64,000 bases of DNA from Methylobacterium haplocladii (GTDB lineage Bacteria; Pseudomonadota; Alphaproteobacteria; Rhizobiales; Beijerinckiaceae), in contig NZ_BJZT01000041.1 of NCBI RefSeq assembly GCF_007992175.1, positions 1 through 64,000 of the forward strand. The letters run 5' to 3'. Under the pieces are notes generated by a model. The model was not told the origin of the DNA and did no database searches. It was given only the letters and a program-made list of their open reading frames with translations. Below are positions 8,510-16,775 of this stretch, piece after piece; within the stretch, counting starts at the first letter, position 1, and each line of letters opens with the position of its first letter. The translations under genes were made by a program, and so were the position numbers.

Positions 8510-8950
8510 TCAACGAATCTCGACGAGTGCCCGACCGTTCCACCTATAGCGCGACGGACCGTGCCGGCCCGGCAAGACGAGCGTCACGCGCCCCTCGCGC
8601 TTGCTGATCGAGGATTGAAAACCCAATCGCTGAAGATTGGCGCTGCGATACGTCCCGGCCGGCGTCGAGAGATAGACTTCGACAGCGCATCCGCCCGAGC
8701 CGCAGTTGCGGTTGTAGCCACCTTTGCACTCCAGACCGTTGTCGTCGATGACATAGTCGGGCTTGCCGTCACCGTTGAAGTCGGCTGCGCGAATGAAACC
8801 TGCTCGAAAGATCGGAGGCTCGTTCTGACATCCGTCCTTGACGCTGATGTCCCGCAGCTTTGCTATCTCGGCAGGAAGCTCCAAGGCGGACACCACTGAA
8901 GGTCCCGTTACAAAAAGCAATCCGATCGTCGATAGCGCTATCCGCCTCAC
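8510..8950 (-). CDS. Exported protein with DxNxDGxxD calcium-loop motif
   Basis: A 146-aa product starting at GTG 8950, preceded by GGAG six bases upstream. The signal peptide is MRRIALSTIGLLFVTGPSVVSA. The mature chain contains AADFNGDGKPDYVID, which fits the calcium-binding loop of FG-GAP/VCBS-type repeats (D-x-N-x-D-G-x-x-D). Four cysteines (DGCQN, GLECKGG, RNCGSGGC) suggest disulphides. The end of the protein, YRWNGRALVEI, resembles the last strand of a small beta fold. The open frame extends upstream to 9109, but that part lacks a ribosome binding site. It is divergent from the nitroreductase gene. Function unknown. Confidence 0.75.
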   Translation of the reverse strand: MRRIALSTIGLLFVTGPSVVSALELPAEIAKLRDISVKDGCQNEPPIFRAGFIRAADFNGDGKPDYVIDDNGLECKGGYNRNCGSGGCAVEVYLSTPAGTYRSANLQRLGFQSSISKREGRVTLVLPGRHGPSRYRWNGRALVEIR

Positions 8951-9120
8951 GGCTTTCTCCAATGATCGTCGATCCGGATCTGTCGATAAAGGATATGATA
9001 TCAGAGTATCCGAAACTCGTACCATTGCCGAAAAGCTCGGGCGCCACGCGCGATACGACGGGATTCGGATCGGACCACGAGACGCTGGAGGCCGGCCGAT
9101 CGATGGCATAAGTCACCGTC

Positions 9121-9684
9121 ATGAACGCCACCCTCGACATGCTCCGCATCCGCCGCTCCGTACCGCCTGCGCGGCTCGAAGGGCCCGGCCCGTCGCGCGA
9201 GGAGCTCGACGATCTCCTGACCATCGCCGCACGGGTGCCAGACCACGGCAAGCTCGCGCCCTGGCGCTTCCTCGTGATCGAGGGCGAGGCGCGGCTGACT
9301 GTCGGCGAGACCATTGCCGCCGCCCACGCCGCCGATTTTCCCGATGCCGATGCCGGACGGCTCGACCTGGAGCGCAGGCGCCTCGCCTACGCGCCAGTCG
9401 TGGTCGGCGTCGTTTCCCGCGCCGGCCCGCACATCAAGATTCCGGAATGGGAGCAGGTGCTCTCGGCCGGCGCCGTCTGCACAAACCTCGTCATCGCGGC
9501 CAACGCCGCCGGCTACGCCACCTCCTGGCTGACGGAGTGGTACGCCTACGATCGCCGCGTGCTCGACGCCCTCGGCCTCGAGCCCTCGGAGAAGATCGCC
9601 GGCTTCATCCATATCGGCCGCCCGCAGGAGGTGCCGAGCGATCGCCCCCGCCCGGCGCTGGCCGACATCGTCACGCGGATCTGA
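9121..9684 (+). CDS. Nitroreductase family protein (YdjA-like)
   Basis: A 187-aa FMN-dependent oxidoreductase of the short nitroreductase class. FMN-phosphate contacts are expected from RIRRSVPP near the N-terminus. ARVPDHGKLAPWRF (about residues 37-50) is the conserved segment of the YdjA subgroup, and the C-terminal GFIHIGRPQEVPSDRPRP is the typical tail. The family reduces nitro compounds or quinones with NAD(P)H; the natural substrate is usually unknown. The flavin reductase-like gene follows 106 bp later in the same direction, so the two may form a small flavin-dependent redox pair. Confidence 0.9.
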   Translation: MNATLDMLRIRRSVPPARLEGPGPSREELDDLLTIAARVPDHGKLAPWRFLVIEGEARLTVGETIAAAHAADFPDADAGRLDLERRRLAYAPVVVGVVSRAGPHIKIPEWEQVLSAGAVCTNLVIAANAAGYATSWLTEWYAYDRRVLDALGLEPSEKIAGFIHIGRPQEVPSDRPRPALADIVTRI

Positions 9685-9790
9685 GACCGGCCGACGGATG
9701 TCGGCCGCAAGCGCGACAGCGCACCGCCGCCGCTGCGGCGGACAGCGATGCTGCCAATCGGGAGCATCGCCAACCTGCAAGGGCCAAATA

Positions 9791-10399
9791 ATGCATTACG
9801 ATGCCGAGACGCGGACGCTGCCGCACAATCCGCTCAAGGCGATCGTCGCCCCGCGGCCGATCGGCTGGATCAGCGCGATGGACAAGGCCGGCCGGCTCAA
9901 CCTCGCGCCGTACTCGTTCTTCAACGCCGTCTCGGGCGAGCCCGACATGGTGATGTTCTCCTCCACCGGCCGCAAGGATGCGATGACCTTCGCGGAGGCG
10001 GGCGGGGAATTCGTCTGCAGCCTCGCGACCTACGATCTGCGCGAGGCGGTCAACGCCACCTCGGCGCCGCTGGAGCGCGGCGTGAGCGAGTTCGACCATG
10101 CCGGGTTGGCTACGACCCCATCGCGAAAGGTGCGACCGCCGCGCGTGGCCGCGTCGCCGGCCGCGCTCGAATGCAAATGGCTGCAGACGGTGCCGCTGGT
10201 CCCCCTGGGCGGGGGCAAGGCGACCAGCTTCCTGGTGATCGGCCAGGTGGTCTCGATCTACATCGACGATCGCTTCGTCCGCGACGGCCGCGTCGACACC
10301 GCCGCCATGCGCCCGATCCTGCGCGGCGGCTATTTCGACTACTTCACCGTCGAGGCCGAAACGCGGTTCGAGCTGAAGCGGCCGAAGGGCGGCGCTTAG
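9791..10399 (+). CDS. Flavin reductase-like FMN-binding protein
   Basis: A 202-aa protein of the flavin reductase-like domain family. It shows the split-barrel FMN site in VAPRPIGWISAMDKAGRLNLAPYSFFNAVS (about residues 19-48) and FSSTGRKDAM. The family binds FMN and either reduces free flavin with NAD(P)H or acts as an uncharacterised flavoprotein. The ATG at 9791 is chosen because homologous sequence begins only there. The upstream frame is non-conserved. Confidence 0.88.
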   Translation: MHYDAETRTLPHNPLKAIVAPRPIGWISAMDKAGRLNLAPYSFFNAVSGEPDMVMFSSTGRKDAMTFAEAGGEFVCSLATYDLREAVNATSAPLERGVSEFDHAGLATTPSRKVRPPRVAASPAALECKWLQTVPLVPLGGGKATSFLVIGQVVSIYIDDRFVRDGRVDTAAMRPILRGGYFDYFTVEAETRFELKRPKGGA

Positions 10400-10665
10400 A
10401 GCCGTCGCGCGGGTCACCCTCGCGAGCCATGCCTGCACCGCGTGCGGCGATCGGAACCGCTCTCTCGCAGCCTCTGTTTTTACAGAATGGCGCGTTCCCG
10501 GGTGAAACCGCACGGCTTTCCGCGACGAACACGATCAGGCGCACCGGCGCTCCGCCGGACGAGACGACGAGGACCACGACCATTCGGACGATCGATCCCA
10601 CCCGCTCCTGACGGGCGATGTCCCGAAATGCCCGTCCCGAGCGCAGCCCTCCCGGAGGATTTGCG

Positions 10666-11454
10666 ATGACGACGGCGACCGCCTTGTTTTCCAGCCATTC
10701 TCACCCGCTGCCACGGATACGCCGGCTCGGCCTGCCCGACCTCAGGGCGGCGCTCGCCGCCGGCATCGACGATTTCCGAGCGATGCCGACGCACGTGCTG
10801 TTCGTCATCCTGATCTATCCGGTCGCCGGCCTGGTGATCGGCGCTGCGACCTTCAACAGCGGCCTGATCCCGCTGCTGTTTCCGCTGGCGTCGGGCTTCG
10901 CGCTGGTCGGCCCCTTCGCGGCGCTCGGCCTCTACGAGATGAGCCGGCGGCGGGAGCAGGGTCTCGACCCGTCCTGGATGCGCGCCTACGGGGCACTGCA
11001 CACGCCCTCGGCCGGAGCGATCTTCCTGATCGGCCTGCTTCTGGCGGCGATTTTCCTCGCGTGGCTGGTGACGGCGATGGGGCTGTATTGGGCACTCTAC
11101 GGAGGTCAGGCCCAGGACTCGATCCCCGCCTTCGCGCGCGAGGTTCTGACGACCGGGCGCGGCTGGACCATGATCCTGATCGGCAACCTCGCCGGCTTCG
11201 CCTTCTCGCTGCTGGCGCTGGCGGTCAGCGTGGTCTCACTGCCGATGCTGGCCGACAGAACGGTCGACGCACGCATGGCAGTCCGGACTTCGATCGCGGT
11301 CGTGCAGGAGAATCCGCTGACGATGCTGATGTGGGGCGTGATCGTGGCGAGCCTCCTCGTCGTCGGCATGCTGCCGCTCTTCGTCGGGCTGGCCATCGTG
11401 ATGCCGATCCTCGGCCACGCGACCTGGCACCTCTACCGGCGCGCTGTGCCCTGA
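10666..11454 (+). CDS. DUF2189 family membrane protein
   Basis: A 262-aa integral membrane protein with about six hydrophobic segments. These include VLFVILIYPVAGLVIGA, LIPLLFPLASGFALVGPFAALGLYE, AIFLIGLLLAAIFLAWLV and the C-terminal LMWGVIVASLLVVGMLPLFVG. The block GLYEMSRRREQGLDPSW after the second helix pair is the hallmark of DUF2189. The ATG at 10666 has a strong GGAGG eight bases upstream. Its role is unknown. A 7-bp inverted repeat (GACGGGC/GCCCGTC) lies in its leader. Confidence 0.85.
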   Translation: MTTATALFSSHSHPLPRIRRLGLPDLRAALAAGIDDFRAMPTHVLFVILIYPVAGLVIGAATFNSGLIPLLFPLASGFALVGPFAALGLYEMSRRREQGLDPSWMRAYGALHTPSAGAIFLIGLLLAAIFLAWLVTAMGLYWALYGGQAQDSIPAFAREVLTTGRGWTMILIGNLAGFAFSLLALAVSVVSLPMLADRTVDARMAVRTSIAVVQENPLTMLMWGVIVASLLVVGMLPLFVGLAIVMPILGHATWHLYRRAVP

Positions 11455-11518
11455 CCGCCACCGGACTTCCGCCGCAATCCACGGGTCTCAGACGCCCTTT
11501 CTCCCGAGAGGGCGCGGC

Positions 11519-12511
11519 GTGGCCGTCGAGCAGCGTTTCGAGACCACCCTGGCGGCGCCGTTTTCGGTTTCCGGGCGCGGCCTGCACACGAACCGGCTCG
11601 CCCGCGTCTCCGTCGAGCCGGCAGGGCCGGGGCACCGCATCCGCTTCGATGTCGAAGGCGCGGGCATAGTCGCCCTATCCCACGAGAACCGCGCGCCAAG
11701 CCGGCTGAACACGGCGCTGGCGCTGCCCAGCGGCGGTACGCTGCGCACCATCGAACATCTCTGCGCCAGCCTCTCGGCCTTCGGCATCGATAACGCGCTG
11801 GTGCGGCTCGAGGGCCGCGAACTGCCGATTCTCGACGGTAGCGCGCGGGGCTGGTGCGCGGGGATCGAACGGGCCGGCATCGCCCGGCAGGCCGCGCCGC
11901 GCCGCGTCATCCGGATCACCCGGCCGATCCAGGTCGCGATCGGCCAGCGCTTCGTGCGGGCCGAGCCGGCGGACCGGCTCGAACTCGACGTGACCTGCGA
12001 GGCCTATTACGCGGGCGGGGTCCAGGCTTGGCGCGGCTATGCCGACAGGACGACGTTCGTTGCCGAACTGGCCTCGAGCCGCTCGTCGGGACAGGTCAGC
12101 CGGCTGTGGCGCTTCGGTCCGGTGGCGGACCGCCTTCTTGCGCCGCTGCTGCGGCCCTTGCGCGCCCGGTCCGAGCCGGCGGGGATCCAGGCGCCGAACA
12201 CGCCGCGATCCGACCTGCCGACGGTCCTGGCGCAAGATGTCCGGGCCGGCATGGTGCATCCGGATGGCGAGCCGATCCTGCGCGGTGTCCGGCCCGGACG
12301 CGTGGCGATCCAGCTCGGACCGTGGGTGCTCGGTGGCGCGCGCTTCCCCGACGAGCGGGTACGCCACAACGCCCTCGACCTCCTCGGCGACCTCATGCTG
12401 GCCGGTCATCCCCTCGTCGGTCGCATCGTCGCCCACAGGCCGACCCACAAACTCACCTACGCCCTCGTGGCCACGCTGATGCGGAGCCCGGACGCCTGGG
12501 AGTTTTCTTGA
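11519..12511 (+). CDS. LpxC-like deacetylase paralogue, divergent
   Basis: A 330-aa member of the UDP-3-O-acyl-N-acetylglucosamine deacetylase (LpxC) family, the zinc enzyme of lipid A synthesis. Family landmarks are SGRGLHTN (18-25), TIEHL with Glu79-His80, LDGSA (105-109), RFPDERVRHNALDLLGD with His283 and Asp287, and a late His310. These retain the zinc ligands (His80, His283, Asp287), the general base (Glu79) and the second catalytic His. The lysine that normally follows the HKxxD histidine is Asn284 here. The region 185-265 is longer and unlike ordinary LpxC. The housekeeping lpxC normally lies in the cell-division cluster, so this is probably a paralogue with altered substrate or activity. 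Confidence 0.85.
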   Translation: MAVEQRFETTLAAPFSVSGRGLHTNRLARVSVEPAGPGHRIRFDVEGAGIVALSHENRAPSRLNTALALPSGGTLRTIEHLCASLSAFGIDNALVRLEGRELPILDGSARGWCAGIERAGIARQAAPRRVIRITRPIQVAIGQRFVRAEPADRLELDVTCEAYYAGGVQAWRGYADRTTFVAELASSRSSGQVSRLWRFGPVADRLLAPLLRPLRARSEPAGIQAPNTPRSDLPTVLAQDVRAGMVHPDGEPILRGVRPGRVAIQLGPWVLGGARFPDERVRHNALDLLGDLMLAGHPLVGRIVAHRPTHKLTYALVATLMRSPDAWEFS

Positions 12512-12514
12512 GAT

Positions 12515-13417
12515 TTAGGTTTCGGCGCGAATGATTGGGACCTGGGCGGGATCGCGAACAAACATCCCCCCAAAACCGTCGCGCCTCGCCGCGGCGACGT
12601 GTGCGGCGAAGCTCGCCGCATCATCCCCCGGATAGGCGGCCTCGATCGCTTCGACACCGGCCGCGGCGGCCGTGAGCCGGACGACAGCACGGGCATGGGC
12701 GAGGACGGGGCTCCATCCCCACGGATCGCTCCCCATGCCTCTCGTCCTCCCCGCGCCTTCATCCTGAGATGCAAGGCGAAGCCGAGCCTCGGAAGAGGGC
12801 TTCAGTCGTCTCGCGGCTGGCTGGAGCCCTCCTCCGAGGCCTCCGCTTCGCTGCGGAACCTCGGGATGAGGGGGAGGGGGCGACACAATATCAGCTGATC
12901 TCACCGATCCCCCCGGCATGCCGAGTTGCCGCGCCAGCGCCGCCGCATCCCAGGCGAGGCCGCGGAGACGCCGGCTCGCTCCGACGAAGCTCGCGGCCGC
13001 GAGCACGCCGGCGGCGCACGAGACGAGCGCGACGATGCCCATGCCGCCGTCGGGCAGGCCGTGCTCCGCCTCGTGAACGGCGAGCAAGCTCCCGAGATGT
13101 GCGACGTCGCTTCCATCGCGCGCCGGCAGCACGATCGCATCCAGCTGGAAAACCACCGTCGCGGCAAGGCAGGCGTCGAGATCCGACATATCGATCCCGT
13201 CGACGCGCAGCAGACGCCGCACGGCACCGCCTCGCTCCGTCAGTGCGAGCGTCGCGAAGCAACCAGGGGCCACATCCCGGACGTCGCGGGTTCGACCCCG
13301 GGTCGCGTCGCTTCCGGCTCGCGATGACGGAAAGACGTCGCTGCTGTCGATGACCACCGCATCGGGGGTGCCGATGCCCGGCTCCGCCTCGACCTGCGCG
13401 ATCAGATACGCCCGCAC
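12515..13417 (-). CDS. Degenerate CitE/HpcH-type aldolase-like protein with two translated REP insertions
   Basis: A 300-aa frame starting at GTG 13417 behind AGGAGG. Once two inserts are set aside, the protein follows the CitE/HpcH beta-barrel: GTPDAVVIDSSD, then RLLRVDGIDMSDL, ATVVFQLDAIVLPAR, GIVALVSCAAGVLAAASFVGAS, and a C-terminal GFGGMFVRDPAQVP corresponding to the usual HPxQ segment. Residues about 28-62 and 180-225 are encoded by dispersed REP elements and keep the frame open. The usual ETA glutamate and the Asp of the EDL motif are absent (SCAAG and WDAAA). Catalysis by the normal citramalyl-CoA/malyl-CoA lyase chemistry is therefore unlikely. It could be a pseudoenzyme or a decaying gene. 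It is convergent with the LpxC paralogue, three bases apart. Confidence 0.7.
   Translation of the reverse strand: MRAYLIAQVEAEPGIGTPDAVVIDSSDVFPSSRAGSDATRGRTRDVRDVAPGCFATLALTERGGAVRRLLRVDGIDMSDLDACLAATVVFQLDAIVLPARDGSDVAHLGSLLAVHEAEHGLPDGGMGIVALVSCAAGVLAAASFVGASRRLRGLAWDAAALARQLGMPGGSVRSADIVSPPPPHPEVPQRSGGLGGGLQPAARRLKPSSEARLRLASQDEGAGRTRGMGSDPWGWSPVLAHARAVVRLTAAAAGVEAIEAAYPGDDAASFAAHVAAARRDGFGGMFVRDPAQVPIIRAET
12754..12880. repeat. REP family A, inverted pair inside the CitE-like gene
   Basis: Two facing copies: CATCCTGAGATGC at the left and GCGGAACCTCGGGATGAGG at the right. Each carries the GAGGGC/GCCCTCCTCCGAGGC inner part. The pair is folded like a BIME and lies wholly inside a coding frame, encoding about residues 180-222 (PHPEVPQRSGG and SSEARLRLASQDEG). 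Related copies are at 20612 and 58568. Confidence 0.75.
13237..13330. repeat. REP family B, palindromic, inside the CitE-like gene
   Basis: The arms are CCGTCAGTGCGAGCGTCGCG on the left and GGCTCGCGATGACGG on the right. On the minus strand this reads as the classic GTCATCGCGAGC ... GCTCGCACTGACGG pattern of alphaproteobacterial intergenic palindromes. It is translated as about residues 30-61 of the CitE-like protein. A second, poorer copy lies near 56672-56740. Confidence 0.7.
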
Positions 13418-13543
13418 GCCGCCTCCTGAACGCTGTGTCCGAACCGGGACGCCGGGCGGCCCGCCGCCTTCAAGCTTCCTTTACCATAACAGCACGAAAG
13501 TCCGTTGTGCGGCGCCGAGTTAGGCCGCCCAGCCCGGTCAAGC

Positions 13544-14707
13544 ATGTTCCTGTTCACCAACGCCCCCGTCGGCACCCGCGAGACCGGCTCGAACACCGGC
13601 GGCGGACGCACGGTCACGGGGACGGCGAGCACGGCGAACGGATCGGTGGTCGATGCGATCCGCAGCGGAGCCGAGTCCTCCGGCGTCGGCTTCGATTACC
13701 TTTTGGCCACCGCCAAGCGTGAATCGGGTCTCGATCCGACCGCCAAGGCCTCGACCTCGTCGGCGAGCGGCCTGTTCCAGTTCATCGAGCAGACCTGGCT
13801 CGGCACAATGAAGGCGACCGGAGCGAAGTTCGGTCTGTCCTCCTATGCCGACGCCATCACCGCACGCTCGGACGGCACCTACGGCGTCGCCGACGCGGCG
13901 ACGAAGCAGGCCATCCTCGATCTGCGCCGCGATCCGCGCGTCGCCTCGGCGATGGCCGGTGCCTTGACCCAGCGCAACCGCGAGGCGCTGGGCGGTACGC
14001 TCGGACGCGAGCCGACCAGCGGCGACCTTTACGCCGCCCACGTGCTGGGGGCGAAGGGCGCGACCACCCTGATCAACTCGGCCCAGACCAGCCCGGCACG
14101 CACCGCGGCCAGCGATCTACCGGAGGCGGCATCCTCCAACCGCAACCTGTTCTACGACAAGGCGGGCCGGGCGCGGGGCTCGGCCGAACTCTACGCGATG
14201 CTCTCCACCAGCACGGCCGGCGGCCAGACGGCTATGTCGGGAACCGCGAACGTCCCGGAGACGGCCACCACCTACGCCTCCCTAGACGACGGACTGCGGA
14301 GCCTGTTCCAGACCGACAGGCGTCAGGGCGCGGTTTCGGCCGGCGTCGCCAAGCTCTGGCAGAACCGCGGATCGAGCGCCGAGGCGCGCAGTGCACCGAG
14401 CTATTTCCCGCGCTCCGAGGGCGCCCAGGAGACCGCGTCGGCCGATCCAGAAACCACGGGCTCGATTGCGGCCACGGACTCCACGAACGCCTCGGTCACC
14501 GGAACGACCGCGCCGATCCTCGTGCCGCTGCCGCCGCGCCGTCCGGCCTCGTTCCGGGTGATCGAGGTTGTCACGACGCAGGCACCCGCCGCCGCGACGA
14601 TCGAAGCAGCCACAGTCGCCACACCGGCCGAGACGGCGCCCGCACCCAAGACGCGCTCCGGACTGCTCGACCTGTTCTCCTCCCTCGGATTTCGGAACGG
14701 CCCATGA
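13544..14707 (+). CDS. Lytic transglycosylase (SLT) domain protein
   Basis: A 387-aa protein. After a Ser/Thr/Gly-rich N-terminus comes a transglycosylase SLT domain with the catalytic glutamate in ATAKRESGLDP (Glu60) and the supporting SASGLFQFIEQTWL, which cleave peptidoglycan glycan strands to anhydromuropeptides. No classic signal peptide is seen, so secretion may use a dedicated system or the true start may differ. The C-terminal half is Ala/Thr-rich and ends in a Pro-rich LVPLPPRRPASF segment. The stop overlaps the start of the DUF2336 gene (ATGA at 14704), so the two are coupled. Confidence 0.85.
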   Translation: MFLFTNAPVGTRETGSNTGGGRTVTGTASTANGSVVDAIRSGAESSGVGFDYLLATAKRESGLDPTAKASTSSASGLFQFIEQTWLGTMKATGAKFGLSSYADAITARSDGTYGVADAATKQAILDLRRDPRVASAMAGALTQRNREALGGTLGREPTSGDLYAAHVLGAKGATTLINSAQTSPARTAASDLPEAASSNRNLFYDKAGRARGSAELYAMLSTSTAGGQTAMSGTANVPETATTYASLDDGLRSLFQTDRRQGAVSAGVAKLWQNRGSSAEARSAPSYFPRSEGAQETASADPETTGSIAATDSTNASVTGTTAPILVPLPPRRPASFRVIEVVTTQAPAAATIEAATVATPAETAPAPKTRSGLLDLFSSLGFRNGP

Positions 14708-16290
14708 CCCTTCGCCAGTTCCTCCTCGCGACCCAGACCGCCCCGGCCGAGCGCCGGGCCGAAGCAGCCGCTGCCCTGGCGCGGGCCTATTGCCACGGTA
14801 GTCTCGCCCCGGAAGCTGCCTGGGAGGCCAAGACCGCGCTGCTGGGTCTCCTCGATGACGGCTCGGCCCTGGTGCGCCGGGCGCTCGCCGAAGCCTGCGC
14901 TTCCGCCGACACGGCGCCGCGCCCGCTGATCGTGGCGCTCGCCTCCGACCAGCCCGACATCGCCTGCCTCGTGCTCGCCCGCTCGCCCGTGCTGATGGAT
15001 GCCGACCTCGTCGATTGCGCCGCGATCGGTTGCGAGACGACCCGCTCGGCCGTCGCCGGCCGCGCCGACGTCTCGAAGCCCGTGGCGGCGGCACTCGCCG
15101 AGGTGGCGGGCGCGCCGTCCCTCACTGTGCTCGCGCGCAACCGCCATGCCGAGATCGGCACCGCCGCCCTGCTGCGCATGGTCGAACGTCACGGACACGA
15201 TGCGCTGCTGCGGGAGGCGCTGCTGGCGCGACCCGGCCTCGGCCTCGAGGTGCGCCACGCCATCGCCGCCCGCGTCGCCGAGGCGCTCTCGTCCTTCGGG
15301 CTCGCCAGCGGATGGCTCAATCGCGAGCGCGGCGAGCGGGTCAACCGCGAGGCGCGCGACTGCGCCGCCCTCTCGCTGAGCGACGAAGCCGGGGAAAGCG
15401 GGCTGGCGCGGCTGGTCTCGCATCTGCGGGCGCAGGGCCAGCTCAATGCCGGGCTGATCCTGCGCGCTATCCTGTCGCTGCGCATGCCCTTCGCCGAAGC
15501 GGCGCTGGCCGACCTGTCGGGTCTCAGCCGGGCGCGGGTCGCCGGGCTGATGTTCGAGCCGCGCGGCGCCGGCTTCGCCGCACTCCACCGCCGGGCCGGC
15601 CTTCCGGTCCTGCTGCTGCCGGCGATCCAGGCGGCGCTCTCGGCCTGGCGCGAGGCGGCGACGGGCGGCGCGGACATCGAGGGTCCGCGTCTGGCCCGCC
15701 GGATGATCGAGCGCGCGCTCACCGCCTGCGAGGACATGCCCTTCGCCGAGAGCCGCAGCCTGATGGCGCTGCTCGCGCGCTTCGAGGCCGAAGCCGCCAG
15801 GGAGGAAGCCCGCGAGCACGCCCGGGCAGTCGCCGCCGAAACCGAACGGGAAGCCATCCTGCGCATCGAGGCCGCCCAGCGCGAGGCCGCGAATGTCCTG
15901 CCGGAGGCCTTGCCGCCTCCGTCGCCCGAGCCCCTGCACTGCATTGCGGCCGAGGTCGTCCAGTCGGACCGGCTCTCCCGGGTTCTCGACGAATTGCCCG
16001 ACGCGATCATCGCGAGCTACCACGCCGAGCGGGAACGCCGTCAGGCCGAGGAAGCGAGCGCCGTCCTCGACGGCCTCTCCGACGCGTTGATGACCAGCTT
16101 TCTGGCCAGCCGCGAAGTGCCGAGCGTCGTGACCGTCACCGCGGACGAGCCGACGCGCCCGGCACCCATGCTGGTGGCGGTCCAGACACGGGCGGCGCAG
16201 GACGCTCCGGACCTCGTGGCCAGTCTGATCTCCGAGAGTATCCTGGCGAGCTACCGCGGCGACCGCGAGCGCGTCCGCATCGCCGCCTGA
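14704..16290 (+). CDS. DUF2336 domain protein
   Basis: A 528-aa alpha-helical, Ala/Arg/Leu-rich protein matching DUF2336, an alphaproteobacterial family with HEAT-like helical repeats. The pattern DDGSALVRRALAEACA, then PLIVALASDQPDIACLVLARSPVL, then ARNRHAEIGTAAL near the N-terminus is typical. Residues about 360-400 (EAEAAREEAREHARAVAAETEREA) form a likely coiled coil. Two near-identical motifs DELPDAIIASYHAERERR and DGLSDALMTSFLAS are followed by a third, LVASLISESILASYRGDRERVR, which gives an internal C-terminal repeat. Function is unknown; coupling to a transglycosylase suggests a cell-envelope or surface-appendage role. Confidence 0.82.
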   Translation: MTLRQFLLATQTAPAERRAEAAAALARAYCHGSLAPEAAWEAKTALLGLLDDGSALVRRALAEACASADTAPRPLIVALASDQPDIACLVLARSPVLMDADLVDCAAIGCETTRSAVAGRADVSKPVAAALAEVAGAPSLTVLARNRHAEIGTAALLRMVERHGHDALLREALLARPGLGLEVRHAIAARVAEALSSFGLASGWLNRERGERVNREARDCAALSLSDEAGESGLARLVSHLRAQGQLNAGLILRAILSLRMPFAEAALADLSGLSRARVAGLMFEPRGAGFAALHRRAGLPVLLLPAIQAALSAWREAATGGADIEGPRLARRMIERALTACEDMPFAESRSLMALLARFEAEAAREEAREHARAVAAETEREAILRIEAAQREAANVLPEALPPPSPEPLHCIAAEVVQSDRLSRVLDELPDAIIASYHAERERRQAEEASAVLDGLSDALMTSFLASREVPSVVTVTADEPTRPAPMLVAVQTRAAQDAPDLVASLISESILASYRGDRERVRIAA

Positions 16291-16559
16291 TCTGCCGCCA
16301 ACGTCAGCCAAGCCGGATCCAAGGTCCGACGCGTAAGCGTTGCGACGCATCCGCTGCCTGCGTCACGCTCATGCAACCCGAACCCGGCTTGACCGTTGGC
16401 ATCCGGGTCGAGCGCGGCACCGATTGTGCATCGCAGCGAACTCGTCGCCGCATCGCACGTTGGAATGTGTGCCAGCGCGCATCGCAGGCGCCACGGCCTC
16501 GGTACTCAAGGGGCAACGCAACACATCAGGGACATTCGTATTTCATGACGGGAGCAAAC

Positions 16560-16661
16560 ATGGTTTTTTCGAAGATCATCACCTTCGGTGTCACCGTTGC
16601 CTTTGCCGGCATGCTGGTGATTGCCGCCGTGGGTTCGTCTGGCCTGCTCCTCGACTATTGA
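16560..16661 (+). CDS. Small single-pass membrane peptide, 33 aa
   Basis: An ATG with GGAG five bases upstream opens a 33-residue product, starting MVFSKIITFGVTVAFAGML. It is one continuous hydrophobic helix followed by SSGLLLDY. An in-frame ATG at 16545 would add five residues but has no ribosome binding site. A strong intrinsic terminator follows 58 bp after the stop, which supports a short independent transcript. The 269 bp upstream carry no other gene. No family was recognised. Confidence 0.6.
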   Translation: MVFSKIITFGVTVAFAGMLVIAAVGSSGLLLDY

Positions 16662-16719
16662 ACGTCGCGCGAGCGGTGAGGCGCCTGGCGCCCCCCGCTG
16701 CCGACCCTTCGGTTCATCG

Positions 16720-16751
16720 CGCCGTCCGACGCTTTCGTCGGGCGGCGTTTT
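16720..16751 (+). terminator. Intrinsic terminator
   Basis: A 12-bp GC-rich stem with one G-U pair and a CTTT loop is followed by TTTT. It ends the transcript of the 33-aa membrane peptide. It lies 25 bp beyond the 3' end of the convergent NAD kinase gene. Confidence 0.7.
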
Positions 16752-16775
16752 CGTCTGGCGGGGGGGCGCCTCCCG

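Noticed and set aside
10400..10665. Possible short gene before the DUF2189 gene
   Set aside because: The frames open here are short, without ribosome sites, and composed of antisense-type codons; only a small inverted repeat was retained in the DUF2189 note.
13285..13305. GGGTTCGACCCC resembles a tRNA T-arm
   Set aside because: No acceptor stem, anticodon arm or CCA context is found; the segment is the middle of a REP element.
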